A stretch of DNA of 64,000 nucleotides from Flavobacterium potami (GCF_020026915.1 NZ_JAINUY010000009.1:186001-250000), one strand, 5' to 3'. Positions 44,978 to 55,600 are shown, counted from the first letter of the stretch. Translations and numbers: made by a program. Notes: generated by a model from the sequence alone, not told the origin.

Positions 44978-45856
44978 ATGAAAATTAACTTTCTATTTCT
45001 TTTGCTGCAATTACTAATATTGCCACAAATATCATTTTCACAATCAGAAAGCTTCTCCGTTCAGGAGGTAAAGTTTAAAAGTCAGAACGTCACTCTTTCA
45101 GGATCAATCCTAATGCCTGAAAAACCATTTGCGGCAGCTGTAATTGTACACGGATCGGATCCAGTAAAAAGAGAGATGGAGTTTGCAAAGCGTCTTGCGA
45201 AAGAAGGTATTGCAGTATTAACTTATGATAAGCGCGGTGTGGGAGAATCTGGCGGAGTATATGTTGGGCCGACCGTTGGCACCAACAACATTGATCCTGC
45301 TAATCTTACACTATTATCTCAAGATGCAAGTGAGGCTGTACTAACGCTTAAAACCTATCTAAAAGACAAAAAAACACCAATTGGATTAGTTGGCTTCAGC
45401 CAAGCAGGATGGATTATTCCCATTGCCACAAGCAATAATCCGCAAATAAAATTTATGGTTTTATTTAGCTGTCCTACTATTACTACTCTAGAACAACTTC
45501 GCTTTCAGTTTTATACCAATGGAAACCATGATTTTTGGAATAACCATACAGAATCGGATGCTCGTGAACATATTAAAAATGATTCAGACAGATACCAATT
45601 CATTGCAACAGATCCAAAAATTTCCTTGAATGCTATTTCAATTCCAGGAATTTGGCTTTTTGGAGAAAAAGACATACAAATTCCTGTAAAGCTGTGTATC
45701 GAGCAGCTAAATTTTATGAAGGCTGAAGGCAAGCCTTTTGAGTATGCTTTGTTTCCAGAATTGGGCCACAATACTTCATCGGATGATAATTCAACTCCAG
45801 TTGAAATTTCAATCCAATGGATCAAGGAAAAAGCATTGAAACTCAAAAAGTCTTAA
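44978..45856 (+). CDS. Secreted alpha/beta-hydrolase
   Basis: 292 residues. Seen: signal peptide (to QISFSQ); HGSDP at 58-62 (oxyanion region); YDKRGVGESGG (83-93); nucleophile elbow GFSQAG at 139-144 with Ser141; FGEKDIQIP (acid) and LGHN (His) near the C-terminus. Resembles the serine-aminopeptidase-like / acyl hydrolase group found as single genes in Bacteroidota. It is outside the pectin locus and separated by unknown genes, so no link to pectin is claimed. Its stop is 19 bp from that of the convergent small gene. Confidence 0.8.
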   Translation: MKINFLFLLLQLLILPQISFSQSESFSVQEVKFKSQNVTLSGSILMPEKPFAAAVIVHGSDPVKREMEFAKRLAKEGIAVLTYDKRGVGESGGVYVGPTVGTNNIDPANLTLLSQDASEAVLTLKTYLKDKKTPIGLVGFSQAGWIIPIATSNNPQIKFMVLFSCPTITTLEQLRFQFYTNGNHDFWNNHTESDAREHIKNDSDRYQFIATDPKISLNAISIPGIWLFGEKDIQIPVKLCIEQLNFMKAEGKPFEYALFPELGHNTSSDDNSTPVEISIQWIKEKALKLKKS

Positions 45857-45875
45857 TCGAGTACTTGTAAAACTT

Positions 45876-46121
45876 CTATTTTATAGAAACAGTTTCAGAA
45901 AGTTCTTCAGCATTAATAAACGCCGCAATATACTGCTGCACTTCATTGCGTTGCTCTGCAGAAGTTTCAAAAGTATTGATATGAAAGTCTTCATCCTGAT
46001 CGAGGATGTGAATAATTTCGGTGTAGCCTTTTGAAATCAGACTTCCTTTTAATTTGATAACGGTAAGTTGTTGGCGCGGATTCAAATCTTTTCGCACCTG
46101 TAATTGTATTGCTTTCTGCAT
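45876..46121 (-). CDS. Small hypothetical protein
   Basis: 81 residues from the ATG at 46121 (MQKAIQLQVRKDLNPRQQL); the frame is open 14 codons further upstream, but that part looks non-coding. Sequence is soluble and polar (VIKLKGSLISKGYTEIIHIL, EQRNEVQQYIAAFINAEE), with no signal peptide and no recognised domain. Confidence 0.55.
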   Translation of the reverse strand: MQKAIQLQVRKDLNPRQQLTVIKLKGSLISKGYTEIIHILDQDEDFHINTFETSAEQRNEVQQYIAAFINAEELSETVSIK

Positions 46122-46506
46122 TGTCAAGATTTGCCAGTTAGTTATGAATGAATGTATTCTCAAATATAAAAAATTCTCTGTTCCAGTAATACTGAATCAG
46201 CAATATTAACATAATCTTGAGATACGTAAAAATCAGTTACGCAGTTTTATTGTTTCAATTTTAGAATATACATTCATTTTTAATATAGTAAATTTGAGAT
46301 GACTCAAGTATTGAAACATTCTTTCTAAAAAACCTTTCTGCTGCAATTCAACTCATAGTTCTTATTGATCTTTCAAAATAAATTAGTTTGAAAAATGGCA
46401 ACAAAAAAGCCTGAGAAATTCTCAAGCTTCTTTGCTTAATTCACTAAATAAAAAAACTAACACGAAATATTCTTAAAACTTAAATCACATTTTTATCTCC
46501 AAAATA
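46122..46506. other. Intergenic region
   Basis: 385 bp without a supported gene. It holds a terminator hairpin for the barrel protein gene at 46407-46429. The rest is AT-rich and nothing was recognised. Confidence 0.5.
46400..46429 (-). terminator. Terminator of the outer-membrane barrel gene
   Basis: On the minus strand AAGCTTGAGAATTTCTCAGGCTT, a stem with one mismatch, followed by TTTTTTGT. It lies 78 bp after the stop of the barrel gene. Confidence 0.75.
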
Positions 46507-47157
46507 TTATTTGCTGAAATTGTAACTGATAACTGCTCCCAAGCCAAACTGAAAAGTTGAAGCATAATCAGTTACTGCTACAGGACCCCAATAGTAATCC
46601 CAATAATAATCATATCCTACAGCTGCCGACATAGACTGCAGATAAGCATGGAGATTAATTGAAACTGGCGAATTCGTTTTTACTTTGACCCCTCCTTTAA
46701 TTTCCCATGCAAAATAAGTTCCGCTACCACTCTTTGGTGTCTCTAAAATTGCAACACCGGCACCAGCACCCAGAAATGGAAGCGCCTTTTGCGAACTTGA
46801 TCCAAAATAATAGGTATAATCGGCTAGTATATAATTGATAGCGCCTTTATCATCTCCGACATTAACCTGAGTTCCTGCAGGAATGGCCCCTTCATTTAAA
46901 GGAATCTTTGTATATAAAGGCATCCTTGTATCAAGTCTGTTGTATTTCAATTCTACGGAAGCGTTATCCATTATAAAATATTCCAAACCTATTCCATACT
47001 CAAAACCATCTTCCACTCTTGCGTATGAGGAATCAAAATCTACTTTATCCGAAAAGGTATAACCTCCGTACAAATTAAGCAGAATCGACTGAGAGCTTTG
47101 CGCCGACAGTGCTACTGAAAATAAAAAAATGACTGATAATAAATAAAACTTTTTCAT
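46507..47157 (-). CDS. Outer membrane beta-barrel protein
   Basis: 216 residues. Seen: signal peptide (to VALSAQ), then alternating strands typical of small eight-stranded barrels (LLNLYGGYTFSDKVDF, FEYGIGLEYFIMDN, VELKYNRLDTRMP, YILADYTYYFGS, ALPFLGAGAGVAIL) and a C-terminal FGLGAVISYNFSK. Matches the general OmpA/OmpW-like 'outer membrane beta-barrel' group. Function not known. Monocistronic: a terminator follows and 159 bp separate it from the DUF502 gene. Confidence 0.8.
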   Translation of the reverse strand: MKKFYLLSVIFLFSVALSAQSSQSILLNLYGGYTFSDKVDFDSSYARVEDGFEYGIGLEYFIMDNASVELKYNRLDTRMPLYTKIPLNEGAIPAGTQVNVGDDKGAINYILADYTYYFGSSSQKALPFLGAGAGVAILETPKSGSGTYFAWEIKGGVKVKTNSPVSINLHAYLQSMSAAVGYDYYWDYYWGPVAVTDYASTFQFGLGAVISYNFSK

Positions 47158-47316
47158 AATTTTTAAATTTTAAGGTTACTATTTTTTATTCCTTAGCAGA
47201 AACCCACTGCCTATTTTTTTGAAGGAATTACATCATATTGAAAAAAAGTATTAAGTCAAGATTCAGGGTTTTCAATTTGTAAATCAAAAAATGATTCAAT
47301 TATATCTTGGGGATAT

Positions 47317-47907
47317 TTATTTAAAATCTAAAATTCCCTTGCCAAAAGATTTGATAGAAGCATTAAAAGTCTCAGATGAAGTATGTTCCAGAAATTTTAT
47401 GTCACTAGACTCTACGACGTAAAGCTGCCCCAAATCTTTTGATGGCAATGCTGGAACAAATACAGCAGCCGAACCACCCGTAGAGGATTGTTCTATCAAT
47501 AGGCCAGGTTGCCAAAAATTACCCAATTTCACTAAGACAGGCTTATCGACATTATTTTTTTTGAGTTTTGAAGACAACTTTTCTTCGGCTATTTTCTTGT
47601 TCTTTTCATAACCTGGGAGAAAGATCATGAGTTTGTCATCAATCCAGATTGTGAACTTTTTTAGATAGGCCAACCTCATTAAATAACCGCTAAAATAAAA
47701 CAGAATGACTAATAATAGCCCGCCCATAATATCTCGTGCTGCTGTTCCAAAAATCTGGTCAAACCCAAGCAAATGAGCCACCTTTTCTCCGTAGGTCCGA
47801 AAAAAAGACCAGACTTTTTCTATTATCATGAAAAAAACAATTAAAGGAAGCAGAACCAGTGCACCAGAAATAAAATTCCTCTCAGCTTGTCTAAAAAAAT
47901 CTTTCAT
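47317..47907 (-). CDS. DUF502-family membrane protein
   Basis: 196 residues. Seen: two transmembrane helices (about 14-34 and 57-80: GALVLLPLIVFFMII and MGGLLLVILFYFSGYLM), followed by a soluble domain with KLGNFWQPGLLIEQ and GSAAVFVPALPSKDLGQLYVV, which fits DUF502. The family is widespread in bacteria and its role is not established. Follows the transporter-like gene by 139 bp in the same direction, after the sulfatase and phosphatase genes. Confidence 0.82.
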   Translation of the reverse strand: MKDFFRQAERNFISGALVLLPLIVFFMIIEKVWSFFRTYGEKVAHLLGFDQIFGTAARDIMGGLLLVILFYFSGYLMRLAYLKKFTIWIDDKLMIFLPGYEKNKKIAEEKLSSKLKKNNVDKPVLVKLGNFWQPGLLIEQSSTGGSAAVFVPALPSKDLGQLYVVESSDIKFLEHTSSETFNASIKSFGKGILDFK

Positions 47908-48046
47908 AATAGTTTAATTTACATTTAATACTCATTATTTAAACACCTCTAGGAAAATAAGATGCGGTAAAATTTAGTCTTCCATAAAAAAAATTATGAA
48001 TGTCTAGAATCAATATGCAAAAAGTTTATCGCTACTGTTTTTCTAA

Positions 48047-48865
48047 CTACATAGGAATATACCATCTAAACCCTAAACGGACTCCAAAATTTGCCGAATT
48101 TCGCGGATACCCATCCGACCTGTATGCCATTACCTCTGGTTCTATATAGGCATTGTACTTTAATTTACCGGACCAGATATAACCTACTCTAAAGTCCATA
48201 GGAATCGCAACTTTACCTGTCTTATAATCAATCTGCCATTCAGGTTCAATACCAGCATATACACCGTTAGGCCATGTATAAAAAAGATTTGGCTGCAATA
48301 CTGCATAAGCCGATGACCCGTATTTGCCATTTCCGGAAATCGAAAAAAAGTTTTCCCATATCCAATACATCTGCCATTTACCCAAATTTGTAAAAGTGAC
48401 TGTAAAGGCAGGTCCGAGACTCCATTGGGGAGACCCAAGTTGATCGTCTGTTCTGGTGGGAATCTGAATGTTCCAACCGGCACCAAACTGCCCCCAGTCT
48501 TTTTTACTGAGAATGAAAAATTGATTTAAGGTAGTGTCTCCTAAACCTGTTCTGCCATCTGGTGCTGTATTTAGAAAAGTAATGACTCTGATTAACTGGG
48601 GAACTTTTACTAAAAAACCTTCCTTCAAAGGAATTATTCCTCTAAAACGAAAATTTTGTGCAAAGCCATCTTGTCCTTCAGTCTTAAAAATGGCATATTC
48701 TTCCAGTTGCAGTTGCCAGGCCAAAGTGGTTGGATTCATTACTTCCTGCGACAGCTTTACCGAGGTTCCCGAAGCAGGAGGTTCTTGCGTTTCTGTTTCC
48801 TGAGAATAAATCGAAAAAGATCCGATAAAGTAAAGAAACAGAATTAAAATTTGCTTTCTATTCAT
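48047..48865 (-). CDS. Outer-membrane transporter-like beta-barrel protein
   Basis: 272 residues from the ATG at 48865, which gives a clean signal peptide (MNRKQILILFLYFIGSFSIYSQ); an upstream in-frame ATG at 48904 adds 13 residues that spoil it. The mature part is made of amphipathic strands rich in Trp and Tyr (LAWQLQLEEYAIF, GLGDTTLNQFFIL, WGQFGAGWNIQIPT, WQMYWIWENFFSISG) and ends FGVRLGFRWYIPM, an outer-membrane barrel terminus. Resembles uncharacterised 'transporter' barrels next to sulfatase and phosphatase genes. Starts 54 bp after the HAD phosphatase stop. Confidence 0.72.
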   Translation of the reverse strand: MNRKQILILFLYFIGSFSIYSQETETQEPPASGTSVKLSQEVMNPTTLAWQLQLEEYAIFKTEGQDGFAQNFRFRGIIPLKEGFLVKVPQLIRVITFLNTAPDGRTGLGDTTLNQFFILSKKDWGQFGAGWNIQIPTRTDDQLGSPQWSLGPAFTVTFTNLGKWQMYWIWENFFSISGNGKYGSSAYAVLQPNLFYTWPNGVYAGIEPEWQIDYKTGKVAIPMDFRVGYIWSGKLKYNAYIEPEVMAYRSDGYPRNSANFGVRLGFRWYIPM

Positions 48866-48918
48866 CTCACCCCATTTTTTCTGTATAACTGCATTCATAA
48901 TCAAAAAGATTTAGTTCT

Positions 48919-49968
48919 TCAATTCTCTGGAAAAATTATTTTCCAATCTGTTTTCATATCTGCAAATTCCCATTTCTTTGCCTTCCCTTCATCTAGTCCT
49001 TTGTCTAGTTTTCCGATTTCTGATTTTCTATCGTATGCCCATTCTCGAATCGAATCGGTATGATGGACATAAAGCTCAAAGTTTTTATACTTATTAGATG
49101 CCGTCCATTCAAGCATTTGAAGATCTCCATCAGAATTTCCAGCTGCAAAAACAGGCTTTTTACCAATATATTTTTCTATTGCAACCGGCTTTCCTTCTTT
49201 ATCGTCAATAAAATCCAATGCTGGAAGTTTTGATATGGTCGGTTGGCCGTTGTTATAATTATATTTTGCTTGAAGAGTGCTGCCTACAATCTGGTCTTTT
49301 GGAATTCCGTATACATCTTCGGCCCAAGCACGCATAAAATCAATTCCACCGCCTGATACAATAAATACTTTAAACTGGTTGTCCTGAAGGTATTTTACAA
49401 GCTCAAGCATCGGTTGATAAATCAGATCTTTATAGAGCTTTTTCTTTGTTGGATGCTGTGCGGTATTGATCCATTTGCTGACATTCGATTCGAATTCATC
49501 TGTTGTCATTCCGGCATGGCTTACTGCAACAATCTGCAGAAGACCTGTTTTTCCCTGTTTCATTAATTCGCCCATATTGTTTTCCAATACGGCTTTAAAA
49601 GGCTGTTTGTTTTTCCATTCTGGATGTTTTGGCGCCATCGCTTTTACTTGGTCTAGAGCAAAGAAAAGCTGAAAATAAAAAGGCTGTTCAGACCATAAAG
49701 TACCATCATTGTCAAATGTAGCTATACGATCTTTTACCGGAATAAAATTGGGACTATCTGAATTAGTCACATCTTTAACATAATCCAAAATAGCTGTCTT
49801 AGTCTTACCGTCATTCCAAGAAGGCAATGGATCGCTTAAAGCGGATTCTTCTGCTTTCTTTGTTGGGGTCTCTTCTTTTGCTTGTTCTTTCTTGCATCCT
49901 GTGAGAAAAACCAGGAAAACTAAAACAGCGATTAATCTTTGGGGTGATTTCTTTCTCATCTTATCCAT
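48919..49968 (-). CDS. HAD-superfamily phosphatase lipoprotein
   Basis: 349 residues. Seen: lipoprotein signal with Cys25 (FLTGCKKEQAKEE); HAD motif I FDNDGTLW with Asp86 (nucleophile) and Asp88; motif II VSGGGIDF; motif IV AAGNSDGDLQML. A phosphoserine-phosphatase-like HAD enzyme predicted to be attached to a membrane facing the periplasm or surface, so it probably hydrolyses phosphate esters outside the cytoplasm. Downstream of the sulfatase gene but separated from it by a strong terminator; close to the transporter-like gene. Substrate unknown. Confidence 0.83.
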   Translation of the reverse strand: MDKMRKKSPQRLIAVLVFLVFLTGCKKEQAKEETPTKKAEESALSDPLPSWNDGKTKTAILDYVKDVTNSDSPNFIPVKDRIATFDNDGTLWSEQPFYFQLFFALDQVKAMAPKHPEWKNKQPFKAVLENNMGELMKQGKTGLLQIVAVSHAGMTTDEFESNVSKWINTAQHPTKKKLYKDLIYQPMLELVKYLQDNQFKVFIVSGGGIDFMRAWAEDVYGIPKDQIVGSTLQAKYNYNNGQPTISKLPALDFIDDKEGKPVAIEKYIGKKPVFAAGNSDGDLQMLEWTASNKYKNFELYVHHTDSIREWAYDRKSEIGKLDKGLDEGKAKKWEFADMKTDWKIIFPEN

Positions 49969-50044
49969 AACTAATTTGATTTTGCTTAATTTATTTCATG
50001 ACAGAAGAAAAAGGCTATAAAAAAAAAGCAGGAGCCAGTTTCGC

Positions 50045-50073
50045 AAAAAAAGCTTCAGATTTCTCTGAAACTT
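50045..50073 (-). terminator. Terminator of the sulfatase gene
   Basis: On the minus strand a 9-bp stem AGTTTCAGA / TCTGAAGCT (one G-T pair) closed by a GAAA tetraloop and followed by seven T. It lies 25 bp after the sulfatase stop. Confidence 0.85.
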
Positions 50074-50097
50074 TTCCTTAATCATTCTATTCATGCT

Positions 50098-51705
50098 CTA
50101 TTTTGAATCTACGCTCAAAGGAGGCAGATTTGTTTTCTTTTCATTCATCATTTTTTTCACCTGCTCAATAGTTCTATAACGCTCTATCTGCATTTCACCA
50201 GTAAAAGTTTCACTTTGAGGCGCTCTTGGAGGTGTTTTAGCATAGGTTTTCATTAAATCGGCAATTGCCTGATTAAATATTATGGCTGTCCAAGTTTTTT
50301 CTGTCCAGCTATTCATGAATAAATCATAGCGTTCTTGTGGATCTTGCCAAAGATTATATATTGCAGGTATAGTTGCAACATAAGTTTCGTCACCTCTCCA
50401 TCCAAGCTGCTGTCCTGGCATATCGCTTCCTGCAATAGCTCCATTGTCTCCACGGGTATTAAAGGCTGCTTTAAATTTCCCGATACGTACTGCTCCAGGT
50501 GATAATTCAGCTTCAGTAAAATAAAACCATCTGTCACGAAGAGGTGTGCCTTTTTTAAACAAAACATTAGACATGTCATAACTGTCAAATACCATATCAA
50601 CACCGGCTCGATCTTTTTTAGGAAGTTCTACGCCTGCAAGACTGGCAAATGTTGCCATTAAGTCAAGTCCACCCACAATGTCATGGCTTTCGCTTCCCGC
50701 TTCAATCTGTCCAGGCCACCAAGCTATCGCTGGTACACGGCTACCTCCTTCTCTGTCTGTTCCTTTACTTCCTCTAAACGGAGTATATCCAGAATCAGGA
50801 TGCACATCTTGCCATGCTCCATTATCTACAGTATAAATAACAATAGTATTTTCTGCAATACCCAAAGAACGAATCTTATCCATGATACGCCCGACATTGT
50901 AGTCCATTTCTACTACAGCATCAGAATATTTGCTCTTTCCCGGAGATTTTCCCACAAATTGTTTAGACGGAAGATTAGGTTGATGATTTTTCGCAAAGTT
51001 GATACACATAAAAAACGGATCTTTGCTTTTTCCGTACTCATCAAGCTGTTTCAAATTATTTTCGACCATCATCATATCCAGCTCGGCAATATTTTCTTCT
51101 GTAACTTTACTTACCTCACGTGCTTTTCCTCCTGCTTCACCTTCAAGAATACCAGTAGTAACTTTTTTAAACAACGCTAACATTTCTGGCGACATCTCTG
51201 GGTTCCAAGATTCGAATGCGTAAGTGTAAGCGTTGAGATGATAAAGCACCACATTCTGCATTTTGTCAAAACCATGAGCTATAGGCATAGAGTAATCTGC
51301 TTCTCCAAGGTGCCATTTTCCAGAAAAATAGGTTTTATAATTGGCTTTTTTAAGTACAGACGCCAATGTCCATTCTTCTTTTGGCAGTCCGCCACCTTGC
51401 CCTTGAAAAGCAACTGTAGTCATACCACTACGATTCGGAATACGTCCTGTAAGCATTGCTGCTCTTCCTGGAGTACAGCTTGGCTGTCCGTAAAAAGACC
51501 AGAACTGCATTCCTTCTTTTGCCATTTTATCAAGGTTTGGTGTTGGCATTCCGCGCCCAACTCCACCGCCATATACACCTAAATCTCCCCATCCAGTATC
51601 ATCAGAAATAACCATGATAATGTTCGGTTTCTTTTTAGTTTGAGCGCTTATAAATGAAAAAAACAACAAACTAAATACTACTAAAAAAAGATTTTTTTTA
51701 CTCAT
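50098..51705 (-). CDS. Formylglycine-dependent sulfatase (arylsulfatase type, family S1)
   Basis: 535 residues; hydrolyses sulfate esters after maturation of a Cys to formylglycine. Seen: signal peptide (to FISAQ); metal-binding Asp35/Asp36 in ISDDTGWGDLG; the signature SCTPGRAAMLTGR with Cys77 (CxPxR); GKWHLGE; YTVDNGAW late metal site. Complete S1 sulfatase. The substrate cannot be told; the neighbours (phosphatase, outer-membrane barrel, DUF502) suggest use of small sulfated and phosphorylated compounds rather than pectin. No dedicated maturase gene is visible in the window. Confidence 0.92.
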   Translation of the reverse strand: MSKKNLFLVVFSLLFFSFISAQTKKKPNIIMVISDDTGWGDLGVYGGGVGRGMPTPNLDKMAKEGMQFWSFYGQPSCTPGRAAMLTGRIPNRSGMTTVAFQGQGGGLPKEEWTLASVLKKANYKTYFSGKWHLGEADYSMPIAHGFDKMQNVVLYHLNAYTYAFESWNPEMSPEMLALFKKVTTGILEGEAGGKAREVSKVTEENIAELDMMMVENNLKQLDEYGKSKDPFFMCINFAKNHQPNLPSKQFVGKSPGKSKYSDAVVEMDYNVGRIMDKIRSLGIAENTIVIYTVDNGAWQDVHPDSGYTPFRGSKGTDREGGSRVPAIAWWPGQIEAGSESHDIVGGLDLMATFASLAGVELPKKDRAGVDMVFDSYDMSNVLFKKGTPLRDRWFYFTEAELSPGAVRIGKFKAAFNTRGDNGAIAGSDMPGQQLGWRGDETYVATIPAIYNLWQDPQERYDLFMNSWTEKTWTAIIFNQAIADLMKTYAKTPPRAPQSETFTGEMQIERYRTIEQVKKMMNEKKTNLPPLSVDSK

Positions 51706-51834
51706 AATTAAAGTTTTTGAAATTGCTATTTAAATAAAAGGGGTTGACTCTTGAATGCTATTTTTAAGAAATATTCTTTTACACACCTCGTTTTTAGATT
51801 CTTACTATGAGGTTTCTACATTTATATTTAAGTC

Positions 51835-52080
51835 TTATTTGGATTTTATGATATAGAAAAGTATTTCCTCTTCCAGTTCTGATGATAAATTCTCATTACT
51901 CAACTTATCATAAAAGTCTTTTTCTATTTTTTTCTCTATTTTTTTCACATTAGTCTTACTTTCACAATATTGGTCGCATAAATGCTTGAATTGGTCATCC
52001 ACCAAATAAAGGATTTTTATCGCTTCCAGATATTCTGCAAATTTCAAGTTATATAACTCTCGGGGGATTGACATATGCAT
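51835..52080 (-). CDS. Small hypothetical charged protein
   Basis: 81 residues (79 from the second ATG, MSIPREL). Mostly helical and charged: KFAEYLEAIKILYLVDDQFKHL, then a Lys-rich stretch VKKIEKKIEKDFYDKL and ELEEEILFYIIKSK. No signal peptide or known motif. Upstream of the sulfatase gene by 129 bp in the same direction. Codon use looks flavobacterial, so it is probably a real gene. Confidence 0.5.
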   Translation of the reverse strand: MHMSIPRELYNLKFAEYLEAIKILYLVDDQFKHLCDQYCESKTNVKKIEKKIEKDFYDKLSNENLSSELEEEILFYIIKSK

Positions 52081-52647
52081 TTAATTAAATTATACAAAAG
52101 GCTGGCAATAATCTTGATTTTATAATTTAAGCTCTGAACAGCAGATCTAGTTTAAATGATAGACTTGAAACATAATGCTATTTTTCACACTATTTAATAA
52201 GATTGATGTTCCTGATTCATTTTTAATTGACTGATTTTCATCATATAGTCTCAAAATTATTGAATATTAAATTTGAAACATCCCATTTCAGACATTCAAA
52301 TGGTTGCATATTATAAAATGAAACGAATTCTCATAAAAAATCATGAATCAGAAAGGGTATTATTCAAAACCAAAACAAATATAAATACTTATAAATCAAT
52401 AGTTTAAAACAATTATTTGTTTTGTTTTTTTAATACCTAAAAAAGATTTAGTATCCCTAAAGCAGAGCTAAAAAATCATAATTTTAATAGGTTGCATATT
52501 ACAATCTGCAACCTATTAAAATAAAAATCAACTCCTTTTTAAGGTAATTTTGAAAGATTCCAATAATGCCCTTTTACTATTGGAAACCAGCATAGATAAT
52601 TTATTAAACTGTTTTCTGTCTTACAGAAAAGTTATTTTATTCTGCCT
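52081..52647. promoter_or_regulatory. Leader region of the giant adhesin gene
   Basis: 567 bp, very AT-rich, without a supported gene. It holds a perfect 15-bp inverted repeat at 52482-52521 (separate entry) and two copies of GGTTGCATATTA (52302-52313 and 52490-52501). No promoter with both consensus boxes was found. Confidence 0.5.
52482..52521. promoter_or_regulatory. Perfect 15-bp inverted repeat upstream of the adhesin gene
   Basis: TTTTAATAGGTTGCA and TGCAACCTATTAAAA separated by 10 nt, ending 126 bp before the ATG. It could be a terminator for an upstream transcript, a leader hairpin, or a regulator site. The A-rich tail (AAAATAAAAA) gives no T run on the plus strand but does on the minus strand. 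Confidence 0.6.
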
Positions 52648-55600
52648 ATGAATCACTCTCTACCTGATCGATTTTTTCTTAAAATAGCTGTGACATTAGT
52701 TTTATTTTTAATGTTGCCTACTCATCTTTTTGCACAGAACTGTACAGTAAATGCTGGAGTTTTAAACGTAACTATCTGCGAAACCGATGCGCTTGTACTG
52801 ACCGGAAATACACCTGCACCTATTATTGGGACAGTGAATTGGACACAAATTTCAGGTCCGACCGTTACAATCAATTCCCCAAATAGTCCAAGCACCAGTA
52901 TATCTGGTTATACTGGTGGCAATACCTATACTTTCAGATACAGTGCAACTTGTAGTGACGGTATCCTATCATATCAGGATAAGATCGTAAATGTTAAACC
53001 GATTACCATGGCCAATGCAGGTGCAAACATTGCAAGTTGTCCTAGTAACAATGGAACATTGGCAATTATTGGAAATACTCCTCAGAATACAGGTGAAACT
53101 GGTTCTTGGGAAATCGTGGGTGCCAATAATGCAGGAGTGGTCATTAATTTTCCAAATTTAGCTACCTCAACCATAACATTACCTGCCACAAGCTGTGGAG
53201 TCACCACACTTCAATGGGTTATTGAAGGTCCTGAATTTGCTCCAGGTCAGCGATGCAGAACGACTTCTCAAATCACGGTTACCAATTATGGTGGTGTTAC
53301 GCCAGTTTCGGCTGGGCCAGACCAAACGTTAAGCAATTGTTACACTACAACACAGTCAGCAACTCTTAATGGTTCTTATGGAGGATGTGGACTGAATGGA
53401 CAAAACGGTCAGTGGACCTTTGTCAGTGGCCCGAATACACCAACAATTGGAAGTCCAAACACTAATAATACAAGTGTTTCTAATTTAGTCCAAGGAACCT
53501 ATACCTTTAGATGGACAGTTACAGGACCTTGTGCATCGGGTAATGATTTAGTAGTGATAAATGTTCCTGCAGCTACTCAAGATGTTACGAATTTGCCTGG
53601 TGGTGATGAAAACATATTTTTTTGTGATAATACAATAAACCAAGTAACTCTTGAAGCGCAAACACCTCTTTATGCCGGCGAAACGGTGGCTTGGACACAA
53701 ATTTCAGGAGATCCAGGTGCGGTAATTGTTTCACCCACAAATCCTACTACCTTAGTTACTAACATTTCGTCTGCAGGAGCGCCGTATAGATTTCGTTATA
53801 CGCTGACCAACAACAATACCGGATGTATCTTTACAAAAGATTATATTGTCCAGTATAATGGTCCAACGAGAACCATTGTTGCTAATAACGGAAATGATAT
53901 TGTAGGAACCTGTGATGCAACTGTATTTACAATTCCGCTAACAACTACCGGAACGGGCTCAAATCAATATCGAATTGTAAGCGGTCCTGCATCATCTCCT
54001 TTAGCTCCATTTCCTACCGCTATACAGGATGTTGAAAATTCATTAACCTTGACCCTTACAGCTCCTGGAGAATATACCTTAGAATTTATCAGAAAGCAGA
54101 CGGGATCACTGGCGGTTCAATGCGATTATGGTTTTGATACTTTAAATATTCTGGTTTCTGGAGACCCTACGCCATCAAATGCTGGAACAGATGTCAGTCT
54201 GCCATGTGGCGATACTTCTACCATTCTTTCTGGTGTAAGCACCGATGTCGGCATGCATTTCTGGAGCCAGCTCAGCGGACCGAATACAGCAGTAATCGCA
54301 GATAATTTTGCAATAGACACACCGGTTAGCGGACTTATCTCAGGTACTTATGTTTTTCAATATATCACAAAAGGCGGTGGAGCAACCTGCGGATTTTCAT
54401 TTGCAACAGTTACCGTTTATGTCTCAGACAGTTCTATAAACGACGTTGATGCTGGAACGAACCAAATTGTTTGTACAAATTCACAAGTGCCTCTTAGCGC
54501 TTCCCAGCCTCAAGCGGGCGAAATAGGAACATGGAGTCAGATTTCAGGTCCCGACCCCATCACCTTTTCTGATGTAAATAATCCTAACGCTATTGCATCT
54601 GGTTTTCTATCATCATCTTCAAGTTACGAATTGCAATGGGTAGTTTCTTATTCTCATCCAGGTCCTTCATGCGGGGCTTCTGTTTCTGACAACATTACCA
54701 TTACTACAGATAACGGTATAGCTCCTACCCCATCGGATGCGGGACCAAACGCCTGTTATACTTCTGGAACAACAACTTTTAACCTAAGTGCAAATTCTCC
54801 ACAAATAACTGAATACGGTGTTTGGACGGTACAGCCATCAATAGGCGTTGTAATTGCTAATGATGCTGATCCGAACACTATGGTAACTGTTCCTGGTAAT
54901 GGAACATATGTTTTTACTTGGTCTATATCATCAAGATTTAGATTCTGTCCTCCTAGCCAAAGTAGCGTCTCTGTTACCGTCGCAGAAACGCCACCCGCAG
55001 CCAATGCAGGTCCCGATCAGCAAGTTTGTGGTAATACCATTACTATGGCCGCAACGCAAAGCAGTGGATCTATAGGAACCTGGAGCAGAATTTCTGGTGT
55101 TGGAAATTATACAATAAGTGACATTCATGATCCTCATGCTGTTTTCACTTTTACATACAGTGGTTATTATATTTTCAGATGGACAGTAGATGCTGATATC
55201 TGTGGTCAGGCATTTGATGATATTAATTTGACTATCGGTATTCCTCCTGATACTGCAGCAGCAGGACCAGATCAAAACATTTGTAACAACAGCAGTGTTA
55301 CGATGGCAGGAAACGCCTATGATAATTTCTTTGAACTTGGTCAATGGTCTGTGCTGACCGGCGCTCCTAATCAGCCTACCATTGTTGATCCTTCCAATCC
55401 CAATACAGTAATTAATGGTCTTATTGCAGGTACTTATACCTTTAGATGGACCATTAGTGCAAAGAGTATTTTTTTATGTCCAGGAAGTTTTGACGATATG
55501 ACAGTTGTTGTAGATCCTGCTGCAAATGCAGGACCAGATCAAACTTATTGTGATGTTACAAGTGTGCAGCTCGAGGCAAATGAAAACTCAAGAGGAACAT

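Noticed and set aside
48866..48904. Longer start for the outer-membrane transporter-like protein
   Set aside because: The extra 13 residues would put charged residues before the signal peptide core; the ATG at 48865 gives a normal signal peptide.
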